Assembly (NCBI GenBank): GCA_963839745.1
Contig: CAWIWC010000010.1
Span: 372,001-436,000 of the forward strand
DNA: 64,000 bases
Direction: 5' to 3'
Source: JAIBJN01 sp963839745
Lineage (GTDB): Bacteria; Actinomycetota; Thermoleophilia; Gaiellales; Gaiellaceae
In this document: piece after piece, positions 1-8,872 of the stretch
How the letters are laid out: the number at the start of each line of letters is the position of its first letter
How positions within the stretch are numbered: the first letter of the stretch is position 1
The notes under the pieces: model-generated
Told to the model about the DNA's origin: nothing
Seen by the model: only the letters and a program-made list of their open reading frames with translations
Database searches by the model: none
Made by a program: the position numbers and the translations under genes

Positions 1-1581
1 CTGTTCGTCGCCGAGATCGGCGGAGACCTCGTCTTCGCCTCCGAGGCCAAGGCCATCCTCCGCCACCCCGAGGCCCGGCGCGAGCTCGACCCGGCCGGCC
101 TCGTCGAGACCTTCACGACCTGGTGCGTCTCGCCGGACGGCTCGTCGTTCCCGGGCATCCGCGAGTTGGCGCCGGCCCACTACATCGTGGCCGGGCCCGA
201 GGGCATCCGCGAGGAGCGGCGCTGGTGGGACCTTCGCTTCTCCGACGCGGGCGACGTCTCGCCGACCGAGCGCGCCGCGTTGGCCGAGGAGCTCGACGCC
301 CTGCTCGCCGACGCCACCCGGCTCCGCCTGCGGGCCGACGTCCCGGTCGCGGCGTACCTGAGCGGCGGGCTCGACTCCTCCGCGATCGTCGCGCTCGCCC
401 TGGAGCAGATGGACGAGACGCTCTACTCGTTCGGCATCGGCTTCGAGGACGAGCGCTTCGACGAGAGCGCCTACCAGGACAGGCTTGTCGGCCACCAGGG
501 CCTCGACCTCACGCGGGTCACCGTCGGCGCACGCGACATCGCCGAGCTCCTCCCGCGCACGATCGAGATGTCCGAGAAGCCGACGCTGCGCACCGCGCCG
601 GCTCCGCTGCTCCGCCTGTCGCGCGCCGTGCGCGAGGCCGGCCTCAAGGTCGTCACGACCGGCGAGGGCGCGGACGAGCTCTTCGCCGGCTACGACGTCT
701 TCCGCGAGAACAAGGTGCGGCACTTCTGGGCGCGCGAGCCGGAGTCGGTGCTGCGCCCACTGCTGCTCACCCGCCTGAATGCGTTCATCGGCAAGGACCT
801 CAAGCGCTCGGGCGCGTTCCTCGTCGGCTTCTACCGCAAGGGCCTGACCGAGACGGACGACCCGCTCTACAGTCACCGGCTTCGCTTTGCGAACACGTCG
901 CGGCTGCTCGGCCTCCTGGACGCGGACGTCGTCGCCGGCGCGGCCGACCGCGGCGATCCCGCAGAGCGGCTGGAGGCGCGCCTGCCCTCGTGGTTCGGCG
1001 AGATGACTCCGCTCGGCCGCGCCCAGTACCTCGAGATCTCGACCTTCCTGGAGAGCTACCTCCTGCACTCGCAGGGCGACCGGATGCTCATGGGCCACTC
1101 GATCGAGGGCCGGTTCCCGTTCCTCGACTACCGCGTCGCCGAGTTCGCGGCCGCCCTCCCGGATGCACTCAGGCTGCGCGGCCTGAACGAGAAGTACCTC
1201 CTCCGCAAGTCGGTCGAGCACCGGCTGCCGACCGAGATCGCCGCCCGCAAGAAGCGCCCGTACCGCGCTCCGATCGTGGGCGCGTTCGTGGGTGACGACG
1301 CCCCAGGCTACGTCCGCGAGCTGCTCGCGCCCGAGCGCCTCGCCGCGGCGGGGGTCTTCGACCCCGAGGCCGTGGGGCGGATCGTGCGCAAGTGCGAGGC
1401 CGGCGCGCCGCGCGACGCCGTCTCCGAGACGGACGAGATGGCGCTCGTCGGCGTTCTCTCGACGATGATCCTCCACGACCGCTTCGTCGCGAGCCCGCAG
1501 CTCGCCGACCCGCTCGTGCCCGACCGCGTCGTCGTCGGCGACGAGCTCCGCGTCTCCCACAAGCCCACGATCGCCGCCTGA
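1..1581 (+). CDS. asnB: Asparagine synthetase B-type amidotransferase, 5' end cut by window
   Basis: Glutamine-dependent amidotransferase of the AsnB family; the frame is open from base 1, so the N-terminal glutaminase half is mostly outside the window. The first ~55 visible residues are the end of the Ntn-glutaminase domain (FASEAKAIL). The synthetase domain follows, with the ATP-pyrophosphatase loop SGGLDSS near visible residue 121 and a GEGADELFAGYD segment near 220, both normal for the family. It ends 2 nt before an acyl-CoA ligase start, so the two are probably co-transcribed. In exopolysaccharide loci such AsnB-like enzymes often amidate sugar carboxylates or a carrier-bound intermediate rather than making asparagine; that role is inference from context. 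Confidence 0.9.
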   Translation: MFVAEIGGDLVFASEAKAILRHPEARRELDPAGLVETFTTWCVSPDGSSFPGIRELAPAHYIVAGPEGIREERRWWDLRFSDAGDVSPTERAALAEELDALLADATRLRLRADVPVAAYLSGGLDSSAIVALALEQMDETLYSFGIGFEDERFDESAYQDRLVGHQGLDLTRVTVGARDIAELLPRTIEMSEKPTLRTAPAPLLRLSRAVREAGLKVVTTGEGADELFAGYDVFRENKVRHFWAREPESVLRPLLLTRLNAFIGKDLKRSGAFLVGFYRKGLTETDDPLYSHRLRFANTSRLLGLLDADVVAGAADRGDPAERLEARLPSWFGEMTPLGRAQYLEISTFLESYLLHSQGDRMLMGHSIEGRFPFLDYRVAEFAAALPDALRLRGLNEKYLLRKSVEHRLPTEIAARKKRPYRAPIVGAFVGDDAPGYVRELLAPERLAAAGVFDPEAVGRIVRKCEAGAPRDAVSETDEMALVGVLSTMILHDRFVASPQLADPLVPDRVVVGDELRVSHKPTIAA

Positions 1582-1583
1582 CG

Positions 1584-3131
1584 ATGACGCCTCCGATCCG
1601 CCTCCTCCACGAGACCCTGCTTGCCTCCGCCGAGCGCGTGCCCGAGCGCGAGGCCGTCGTGGCCGGCGCCGAGCGGCTCGCCTACTCGGAGCTCCTCGAC
1701 CGCTCGCTGCGCCTGGCGCGCGCGCTCCAGGACCTCGGCGTGGCCCGCGGCGACCGCGTCGCGATCTACATGGACAACTCGGCCGGCTGCGCGACCGCGA
1801 TCTACGCGGCCATGCTTGCCGGCGGCGTGTTCGTCGTCGTCAACCCGCAGACGAAGGAGGACAAGCTCCTCTACGTCCTCGACGACTGCGAGGCCTCGGT
1901 GGTGCTCACCGAGGGGAGCCTGACCCGCACGGCGCTCTCGGCGGCCGCGTCGGCGTCGAGCGTCAAGGCGGTCATCTCGGCGTCGCCGCCCGAGGGCGTG
2001 GAGGGCGCGCTCGACTTCGGAGAGGTCGTCGCCTCCGCGGATCCGGATCCGCGTGCCGCCGGCACGATCCCGGTCGACCTCGCGGCGCTCATCTACACCT
2101 CGGGGAGCACGGGCTTCCCGAAGGGCGTGATGATGACCCACCAGAGCATGGTCTTCGCCGCGGGGAGCATCGCGCAGTACCTGCGGCTCGGCCCCGACGA
2201 GCGCATCCTGGGGCTCCTCCCGCTCGCCTTCGACTACGGCCTCTACCAGCTGCTCATGAACGTCCTCAAGGGCGGGACGCTCGTCCTCGAGCGCTCGTTC
2301 GCGTTCCCCGCGCAGATCGTCAAGCGCGTGCAGGAGGAGGAGGCCACGGTCTTCCCCGGCGTGCCCACGGTCTACGCAACGCTCCTCTCCATGCGCAGGA
2401 CGATGGACTTCGAGCTTCCCAGCGTCCGCCGCGTGACGAACACCGCCGCGGCGCTCCCGGCCACCTTCCACGGCGAGATGGCGCGCATCTTCCCGAACGC
2501 GCTCGTCTTCGCCATGTACGGCCTCACCGAGTGCAAGCGCGTCAGCTACCTCGAGCCGGAGCTCCTGGCCGAGAAGCCGACCTCCGTCGGGAAGGCGATC
2601 CCCGGCACCGAGACCATGGTGCTACGCGAGGACGGGACGCCCGCGAAGCCGGGCGAGACGGGCGTGCTCTACGTGCGCGGGCCGCACGTGATGGTCGGCT
2701 ACTGGCGGAAGCCGGAGCAGACCGCGGAGATGATCGTCGAAGGCCCGCTCCCGGGCGAGCGCATGCTCTGTGCCCAGGACCACTTCACGGTGGACGAGGA
2801 CGGCTTCCTCTACTTCGTGGGGCGCAGCGACGACATCATCAAGACCCGCGGCGAGAAGGTCAGCCCGATCGAGGTCGAGAATGCGATCTTCGACATCGAC
2901 GGCGTCAAGGAGGCGGCCGTCGTCGGCGTGCCGGACGAGGTGCTCGGCGAGGCGATCAAGGCCTTCGTCGTGCTCGACGAGGGTGCCGAGCTGTCCGCGC
3001 AGGAGATCATCGCCGCCTGCCGCACGCGCCTCGAGAACTTCATGGTCCCGGGCGAGGTCGTCTTCATGGACGCGCTCCCCACGACCGCCACCGGCAAGGT
3101 CCGGCGGAAGAGCCTGCGCGAGCCCGTCTAG
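1584..3131 (+). CDS. Acyl-CoA synthetase / AMP-dependent ligase (ANL family)
   Basis: Adenylate-forming ligase of 515 aa that activates a carboxylic acid as acyl-AMP and then loads it on CoA or a carrier thiol. The P-loop-like motif YTSGSTGFPKG lies near residue 170, the A5 motif YGLTECKR near 311, the hinge/A8 segment GRSDDIIKTRGEKVSP near 412 and the catalytic lysine region TATGKVRRKSL near 500, so the enzyme looks intact. The ATG at 1584 follows the AsnB stop by 2 nt. The pairing of AsnB and an AMP ligase is known from exosortase-associated exopolysaccharide clusters, where a small carrier protein usually sits nearby; none is visible here and it may lie upstream. The substrate cannot be read from sequence. 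The stop overlaps the convergent gene by 4 nt (CTAG). Confidence 0.9.
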   Translation: MTPPIRLLHETLLASAERVPEREAVVAGAERLAYSELLDRSLRLARALQDLGVARGDRVAIYMDNSAGCATAIYAAMLAGGVFVVVNPQTKEDKLLYVLDDCEASVVLTEGSLTRTALSAAASASSVKAVISASPPEGVEGALDFGEVVASADPDPRAAGTIPVDLAALIYTSGSTGFPKGVMMTHQSMVFAAGSIAQYLRLGPDERILGLLPLAFDYGLYQLLMNVLKGGTLVLERSFAFPAQIVKRVQEEEATVFPGVPTVYATLLSMRRTMDFELPSVRRVTNTAAALPATFHGEMARIFPNALVFAMYGLTECKRVSYLEPELLAEKPTSVGKAIPGTETMVLREDGTPAKPGETGVLYVRGPHVMVGYWRKPEQTAEMIVEGPLPGERMLCAQDHFTVDEDGFLYFVGRSDDIIKTRGEKVSPIEVENAIFDIDGVKEAAVVGVPDEVLGEAIKAFVVLDEGAELSAQEIIAACRTRLENFMVPGEVVFMDALPTTATGKVRRKSLREPV

Positions 3132-4122
3132 GGCTGGGAGGAGGCGGCCGGCGCGGGGACGGCCTCCTGGTACGGGTACTCGTCGCAGACGCTCGGGTCG
3201 TTCGAGTCGTCGAAGGAGTACGCCCTCGCCGTCGGTTGGAACTCGCACGTCGAGACGGCGAAGCTGCAGAGCCCGACCATGCCGGTCGCCAGCCGCTCCT
3301 CGCGCTCGGCCGGGTTCCCGGAGCGGAACCTGCTGTCGACGATCTCGGTGCCGACGGAGGCGCCGATGTTGATCCCGCGCCGGCAGGCGATCACGCGGCA
3401 GCGGATGCACTTGTGGCCCGTCGGGATGACGTTGGCGACGCCGCCCAGAGAAATGCCGATGCCGGCCTCGGCGCCTGTGCAGGTCGCCCGCTGGTCGTCC
3501 CAGTCGCCGATCTCGAGGTCGACAAAGGCGATGTTGCGGGCCCCCTGGGCCTGGATGCCGTCCTGGTGCGAGCCCTCGGCGCGAGGGCCGCAGTCGATGT
3601 TCCCGGTGATGTCGATGTCGTGGGCGTCGAGCTTCACGCTCAGGGCGTCGTTGATCCCGCCCTTCGTGCGGCCGTCGCCCTGGATGTCGAGGATGAGGTC
3701 GATCGCCTCGGTGCCGTCGCCGGCGCAGCCCTCGCGCAGGTCCACGACCGGGCCCGGAGGTCTCGATGAAGGTCGTGAACTTCGCGGTCACCTTGAGCGG
3801 GAGCGTCCCGCCGACTTCCCGAGCGACCTCCTCGAGCGGCTGGGTGCACCGCCACTGGTCGTCGGTGATGATCAGCTCCGAGCCGGGAGCGCAGCCGCTC
3901 GTGTCCGCATCGGTCGCAGGGGCCGGTCGGGCCCGTGAGCTCGTCCGAGCCGCGAGACTCGGCGGTGGTCGTGTCCGTCGTGTCCGTCGTGTCCGTCTGC
4001 TCCCGCTCGAGCGCGCTGTCGGACTTGCCGGGCCCGTCGTCTCTCAGATCGACGTACGTCCCCGCGACGAAGCCGGCGGCGAGGGCGGCAAGGATGGCGA
4101 GGGCTGCGAGTGCCTTCTTCAT
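3128..4122 (-). CDS. Secreted right-handed beta-helix-like protein, two frameshifts
   Basis: Reading must be joined across three frames. The first frame starts at 4122 with a signal peptide (MKKALAALAILAALAAGF) and a TDTTDTTDTT low-complexity linker. The second gives SELIITDDQWRCTQPLEEV and KFTTFIETSGPG. The third gives VVDLREGCAGDGTEAIDL through to the stop. The shifts lie near 3920-3935 and 3745-3755. The body has alternating short hydrophobic strands and GDG/CxxCRVIACRRG-type repeats, as in pectate-lyase-like beta-helices, and many cysteines. It is clearly homologous to the protein at 4966-6067. The likely role is a secreted, polysaccharide-binding or -cleaving protein of the surrounding locus; the catalytic class is not recognisable. 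The shifts are probably sequencing errors, because the protein reads normally on each side. Confidence 0.65.
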
Positions 4123-4183
4123 GAAAGGGTGACGCGCCGCGGGGCGTCGCGGGCCGCTCGGCCTGAACGCTATCGAAAGGCTT

Positions 4184-4816
4184 CTAGCGCCGAACGACCA
4201 TGAGGCTCTTCGTCAGGCCGAAGAGCTTCTCGCGGTGGATCTCCCCGTCGGGGAAGAGCCTGCGCAGGTCGCCCGCCGAGAGGAGGTTCGCTTCCTCCCA
4301 GTCGCCCTTCTTGCGCCAGCCGAGCGTGAAGCGCTTGTTCAGCTCCCGCTGCAGCCGCTCGGGGAAGAACTGGAAGAACGGGAACTGGTAGTGCGGCTCG
4401 ATGGGGAAGTACCGGTTCGGCGTCTGCACGTAGTAGCGCTTGGCGACCCGCCGGATCTCGTCCGCGAACGCCTGCTGGAGCTCCTTCGGGATGTGCTCGA
4501 TGACCGAGCTCGAGAAGGCCAGCGGGAACTCGCCGTCGGCGAACGGGAGCTTCGTCGCGTCCGCGACCTGCACCTCGACGTTGTCCTGCTCGAGCCATTC
4601 GCTCTCGAGCGGCTCGAGGTCGACGGCGACGATCTCGTTCGTCGTGTTGAAGCGCTCGAGCGCCCCGCCGGCGCCCGCGCCGACGTCGAGGATGCGCTCG
4701 CCGGGCTCCACACGGCAGAGCTCGAGGAAGCGCGCGTAGCGCTGCTCGCGCCAGCGGCGGACGGTGTCGCTCGTCATCGCCCACCGTCGGGTCCGTGCGT
4801 AGATCAATTCGCCCAT
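4184..4816 (-). CDS. SAM-dependent class I methyltransferase
   Basis: A 210-aa Rossmann-fold methyltransferase. SAM motif I is ILDVGAGAGG near residue 42, the acidic motif II is IVAVDLEPLE, and motif III/IV appears as VADATKLPFADGEFPLAFSSSVIEHI, which together are typical of the Methyltransf_11 family. The ATG at 4816 is used; ATG 4777 (MTSDTVRRWREQ) is an alternative that keeps all motifs. The C-terminus (SLMVVRR) is normal for the fold. It lies between the two homologous beta-helix genes on the same strand. In a polysaccharide locus the likely acceptor is a sugar hydroxyl or a lipid-linked glycan, but nothing in the sequence identifies the substrate. Confidence 0.85.
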   Translation of the reverse strand: MGELIYARTRRWAMTSDTVRRWREQRYARFLELCRVEPGERILDVGAGAGGALERFNTTNEIVAVDLEPLESEWLEQDNVEVQVADATKLPFADGEFPLAFSSSVIEHIPKELQQAFADEIRRVAKRYYVQTPNRYFPIEPHYQFPFFQFFPERLQRELNKRFTLGWRKKGDWEEANLLSAGDLRRLFPDGEIHREKLFGLTKSLMVVRR

Positions 4817-4965
4817 CCGCCTCTTCTTAGCACGGAAACTCGGCGCAGTCTCGCCGGGGGCGGTCAAGACTGGACGAACGGGGGAGGCCAAGGGCGGATC
4901 CTCGAACGGCCAGGGTCGCAGAAACCCTGCGGAGGATCGTACGGCCGGTCGTCGCGACGTCCGGG

Positions 4966-6067
4966 TCAGCCGGAGTATGGGTAGCGGTCGCAGCGGTTGC
5001 CGATGATCTGGCGACCGGTGGAATAGCCGGGCGTGATCACGCAGGGCCCGCCGCTGTGGTTGCAGAGGCCGGTCTGCCCGTTGGCGAGGACGCCCGTGCG
5101 CTCGGCGGGGTTGCCCGAGCGCCACCAGGAGTCCACCACGGTCGTGCCCCTCGAGCGGGAGATGAGCATGCCGTGGTTGCAGGCAACGCTGTGGCAGCGG
5201 ATGCACGCCATGTTGCGAACCGGCCAGCCGTTCACGCTGCCGGGCACGAACGTCCCCGCGGCGGCCTGGCACGTCGAGCGGCGGGCGTCCCAGTCGCCCC
5301 AGGTGAAGTCGATGAACTCGATCCGGTTCCCACCCTGGATCTGCGCGCCGTCCTGGTGTGAGTCGTCGCTCGGTGTCCGGGCGCCTGTCGCGGCCGAGGC
5401 CCTGGGGGCCGCAGTTCGCGTAGCCCGTGATCTGGATGTCGTGCGGGTTCTCGCGGACCTTGATCGCGTCCGACGTCCCGCCCCTCGTGCGCCCGTCGCC
5501 CTCGATCTCGAGGATCAGGTCGATGGTATTGCTGTTGCCATCGCCGCGGCACCCGCGCCTGATCTCGACCACCCCGGGGTTGATCGGGCGGTAGGTGGTG
5601 AAGTTGATCTTGACGAGCAGCGGCAGCCGGCCTGGGTTGCCGTTGATCCCGTTGTTGCGCGCGATCACGCTGAGTGCCTGCGTGCACGAGAACCCGGCGT
5701 TCGTGCGCACGATGCGCGAGCGAGGCTCGCAGCCGGTGCCCTTGCGGATCACGCGCAGCGCTGCCGCCGAGACCCCTCCCAGGGGTCCGACCGCGCGCAC
5801 CGTGACCGTGTAGCGGCCGCCGCAGAGGATCCCGTCGACCGTCGCGCTGCGTGCGGTGGTGGTCTCGACCAGGGTGCCGTTGAGCGCGACGCGGTAGCTC
5901 ACGGCGCCCTGGACGGCGCGCCAGCCGACGGTGATGGACGTCGCCGTCGTCGCGTTCACGCGGATGATCGGCTTCGCAGGCGCCGCCGTCGCCTGTCCCA
6001 CGAAGACGAGAGAGAGGGCTGCGAGGGCGAGGACGGCGAGGAGTCGAGAGCGGCGGGAGGTCGTCAC
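4966..6067 (-). CDS. Secreted Fn3-like plus beta-helix protein, one frameshift
   Basis: The GTG at 6067 begins VTTSRRSRLLAVLALAALSL, a clear signal peptide ending near QATAA. A fibronectin-III-like segment follows (TSITVGWRAVQGAVSYRVALNG), then a cysteine-rich beta-helix-like body (CTQALSVIARNNG, EIRRGCRGDGNSNTIDL). The frame changes near 5360-5395 and continues as HQDGAQIQGGNRIEFIDF and VRNMACIRCHSVACNHGML to the stop at 4966. The body aligns block by block with the protein at 3128-4122 (RRGCRGDG / REGCAGDG; EIEGDGRTRGG / DIQGDGRTKGG; SGNPAER shared), so the two are paralogues and the Fn3-like part is the main difference. Likely extracellular; function unknown. A sequencing indel is the simplest explanation of the break. 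Confidence 0.65.
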
Positions 6068-6195
6068 GGCGCGCGAGCCTAGCAGTGGCCCCAGAGCGCG
6101 GCGGCCGCCGGATCCTGCGGAATCCTCATCCGCCGACGGCACGGAGCGCTCGCGAGCAGGAAAAATCTGGTCGTGTAAGGATTTCCTGAATTCGG

Positions 6196-7818
6196 CTACT
6201 CGAGGTAGCCGAGGCCACGCAGCCGCCGCTCGACCTCGGCGGCGCCCTCGTCCTCGAGCTCGGCGCGCTTGCCCTCGAAGTCGGGCGGCGGCGAGTCGTC
6301 GTACTCCGGCGGGCGCTCGTCGAGGAGCTCCGGGCGCAGCGCCTCGAAGAGCACGCGGCCCTCGAGGTCGCTCGGGATCGCCTCGCCGAGGAGGTAGAGC
6401 AGGGTGGGGGCGACGTCGACGAGCTCCCCGGAGAGCGAGGCTCCGCCGGCCACGGCAGGCCCGGCGAGGACGGCGATGCCCTCGTGCCGGTGGCTCCCGA
6501 CGTAGTGGTGCTCGCTGTCCTCGATCTCGATCTCGTCCCACAGCGAGTCGCCCCTGGTCTTCAGGTTGCCCTTCCCGAGCCAGGCATAGCGGTCGAACTC
6601 GACCAGGAGGTCGGGCACCTTGTCGAGCTCGGGCCCGTGGAACAGGTCCTCGCGGCGGTGGACGTCGGCCACGATCGACTCGCCGCCGGGCCCGCGCAGG
6701 TCCCCGACCTTCGCCGCGATCTCGTCGCGCACGCGGTCGTACTCCTCGCCCGGCTCCACGGTCCCGTTCGCCTCGCGGCCGCGGACGTTGATGACGATGT
6801 TCCCGAACGTCCCGTAGGAGAAGGCGCGCGTCTGCGACCAGTCGAGGACGCTGTAGTCGCTGCGCTCCTGAGCCCGGTCCCGCAGCTTCGGCAGACGCTG
6901 CTTGGCCGCGTAACGCCAGCGCTCCGGCAGGTGGCGGCGCAGCTCGAGGGTCTTGCCGAGCAGCTCCCGGCTCTTGACGCCGCCCCCGGTTGCGTAAGCC
7001 AGGAGGCCTTCCTGCGCGAGCCACGCGTTGAGGTTCACGACGCCGTGGAGCGGCCCGGCGCCGTGATCCGAGACGATCATGAGGTTCGCGTCGGGCCCGC
7101 TCAGCTCGGCCAGCCGCCCGACCGCCTCGTCGAGGACGCGGTAGACGTCGGCGACCGGGCTCTCGAGGCCCTTGGCCTCCCAGTCGTTCCAGCAGATGTG
7201 GTGGACGTGGTCGGCCGCCATGAAGACGACGAAGAGGAGCTCGGGGTCGAACCGCTCGGCCAGCCACTCGACGATCTCGAGCTTCTGCGACGCGGCCCGG
7301 CGCACGAGGTCGAGGTCGAACTGGCCGTTCTTCAGGGGGAACCTGTTGTCGAGCTCGAGCGAGCCGTAGCGGCGGCGCAGCTCCTCCCCGACGGAGGTGG
7401 GGAAGGTCAGGCCCTGCTCCCGCGCGGCGGCGTCGAAGCCGGCGATCGCGAACCCGTCCACCTCCGGCGCGGGCCACGTGAAGGGGACGTTGACGATCCC
7501 GAGGCGGCGCTCGGACCTCCGCAGCCGGTCCCAGACCGCCGGCGCCCGCCGGAAGCTCCCGTTCACGAGCCGAAGCTGGTACCCGGACTCGTCGCGCTCG
7601 GTGAAGTCCCAGATCCCGTGCCTCCCGGCATTCACGCCCGTGACGATGGTCGACCAGGCGTGCGGAGTGAGGGGATGCGTGGTCGACCGCAGCACGCCTC
7701 GAGCGCCTTCGCGGCAGGCGCGTCCGATGTTCGGAAGCTCCCCTGCGTCCAGCATCGGATCGACGACGTCGAACGTCGCCGAGTCGAGGCCGATGACGGT
7801 CAAGACTGGACTGGACAC
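6196..7818 (-). CDS. Alkaline-phosphatase-superfamily phosphodiesterase / nucleotide pyrophosphatase
   Basis: A 540-aa type I phosphodiesterase of the alkaline phosphatase superfamily. The first metal-binding segment is VIGLDSATFD at residues 8-17, the nucleophile region is THPLTPHAWSTIVTG, and the later metal ligands are in ADHVHHICW and IVSDHGAG. There is no signal peptide or transmembrane segment, so it is cytoplasmic or exported by an unusual route. The extreme C-terminus is RRLRGLGYLE, a tail shared with the small RHH protein at 12976-13209. A second family member lies at 10373-11758. In polysaccharide loci these enzymes may hydrolyse or transfer phosphodiester-linked groups; the substrate is unknown. 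It is transcribed away from the Wzz-like gene that starts at 7925. Confidence 0.85.
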   Translation of the reverse strand: MSSPVLTVIGLDSATFDVVDPMLDAGELPNIGRACREGARGVLRSTTHPLTPHAWSTIVTGVNAGRHGIWDFTERDESGYQLRLVNGSFRRAPAVWDRLRRSERRLGIVNVPFTWPAPEVDGFAIAGFDAAAREQGLTFPTSVGEELRRRYGSLELDNRFPLKNGQFDLDLVRRAASQKLEIVEWLAERFDPELLFVVFMAADHVHHICWNDWEAKGLESPVADVYRVLDEAVGRLAELSGPDANLMIVSDHGAGPLHGVVNLNAWLAQEGLLAYATGGGVKSRELLGKTLELRRHLPERWRYAAKQRLPKLRDRAQERSDYSVLDWSQTRAFSYGTFGNIVINVRGREANGTVEPGEEYDRVRDEIAAKVGDLRGPGGESIVADVHRREDLFHGPELDKVPDLLVEFDRYAWLGKGNLKTRGDSLWDEIEIEDSEHHYVGSHRHEGIAVLAGPAVAGGASLSGELVDVAPTLLYLLGEAIPSDLEGRVLFEALRPELLDERPPEYDDSPPPDFEGKRAELEDEGAAEVERRLRGLGYLE

Positions 7819-7924
7819 CCGGCAAGACTCCCGCTACAAGTAAGGAACCAGCGTACTGAATGGACTCCCATGGGAATTGCGGCAGCGGGAGAGCTGTCGC
7901 GGGGAGGCTTCCCAGGCGGTGTCA

Positions 7925-8869
7925 ATGAAAACTTGTCCTAACTGCGGCCAATCTACGCGCGACGACGATCGCTTCTGTCCGAGCTGCGGTCAGCCGACCG
8001 ACCCGCGCCGGCAGGGGCCGCTGGTAACCGAGGACCGCTCCCCGCGCCGACAGGCCGCTTCGGCCGCTGCCTCGAACGTGGTGGGCTACGTAGGCGCGCT
8101 CAAGCGCTTCTGGTGGGTGCTCGTCATCGGCCTCCTCTTTGCGATCTTCGCCTCCCTCTCGGCACGCTTCACCGTGGGCTTCTTCCCGCCGAGCCTGGAG
8201 GAGAAGGACCCGGTCAGCTACACGGCCGAGGCCCGACTGCTCGTCAACAGCGCGAGCAACCTGCACTACCGGGCCCAGGTGACCACGGACATCCCGCGCG
8301 AGACGGGCGGGGGTGACGAGAGCGATTCGGAGGAGGACACGGTGCCCTTCGTCAGCGCGCCGGACCACAACACGATCATCCGGAACGCGAACACGTATCC
8401 GTTCATCATCGAGTCCGACCGCATCGCCGACTACCGGCGCGCGGAATTCGGCGAGCTCCCCGGCGTAGTCTCCGCCCAGGGCGCGACGTCGGTGGTGACC
8501 GCGAATCGCGTCGAGCTCTCGGAAATCCCGGTCATTCGTCTAGTAGCCGTCGCCGACAGCCCCGAGGACGCGATTGCGCTCGCGGACAAGACGGGGAAGG
8601 CGTTCATCGGCTGGCTCCGGCAGGAGCAGATCGACGACAAGATCAGGCCCGAGGACCGCATGGTCGTCGAGCAGCTCACGACCCCCCGCAGCGTCGGCGC
8701 CTCGGCGGGCCCGTCGACGACGCTGCCGATCCTCGTGTTCGTGGTCGTCTTCGCCGCCTTCTGCGTGCTCGCGATTCTCCTCGACCGGCTCGTGCCCGCA
8801 CGGCCGCAGCCCGCACGCTCGGGCGTCGAGCCGCTCGAACAGCCGGTCAAGGTCAAGAAGACCGCCTAG
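7925..8869 (+). CDS. Zinc-ribbon plus Wzz-like chain-length determinant protein
   Basis: A 314-aa membrane protein. Residues 4-21 form a double-CxxC zinc ribbon (CPNCGQ...CPSCGQ). A hydrophobic segment follows at about 63-82 (FWWVLVIGLLFAIFASL), then an extracytoplasmic region of about 180 residues, then a second membrane helix near 265-285 (LPILVFVVVFAAFCVLAILL) and a short basic tail. The two-helix hairpin with a large external loop is the topology of Wzz/YveK polysaccharide co-polymerases. The ATG at 7925 is chosen because the zinc ribbon starts there; an in-frame extension to 7877 adds nothing recognisable. The next gene, a Wzy-like polymerase, begins 3 nt after the stop. Its role is probably to set glycan chain length; the zinc ribbon is an unusual addition. 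Confidence 0.75.
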   Translation: MKTCPNCGQSTRDDDRFCPSCGQPTDPRRQGPLVTEDRSPRRQAASAAASNVVGYVGALKRFWWVLVIGLLFAIFASLSARFTVGFFPPSLEEKDPVSYTAEARLLVNSASNLHYRAQVTTDIPRETGGGDESDSEEDTVPFVSAPDHNTIIRNANTYPFIIESDRIADYRRAEFGELPGVVSAQGATSVVTANRVELSEIPVIRLVAVADSPEDAIALADKTGKAFIGWLRQEQIDDKIRPEDRMVVEQLTTPRSVGASAGPSTTLPILVFVVVFAAFCVLAILLDRLVPARPQPARSGVEPLEQPVKVKKTA

Positions 8870-8872
8870 GCC

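Noticed and set aside
1..1581. The AsnB-like gene as the lasso cyclase partner of the B2 protease.
   Set aside because: It lies 26 kb away, carries a glutaminase domain remnant with standard AsnB motifs and is coupled to an AMP ligase; nothing links it to the B2 gene.
4861..7811. A 15-bp exact repeat (CGGTCAAGACTGGAC) at 4861-4875 and 7797-7811, the second overlapping the phosphodiesterase start.
   Set aside because: In a 64-kb sequence of this GC content several 15-bp exact repeats are expected by chance, and the flanks do not match.
4184..7825. One minus-strand open frame of more than 1200 codons covering 4184-7825.
   Set aside because: It joins the methyltransferase, the beta-helix protein and a shadow of the phosphodiesterase. 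The phosphodiesterase is clearly coded in another frame, so this is not a giant protein but read-through of stop-poor GC-rich DNA.
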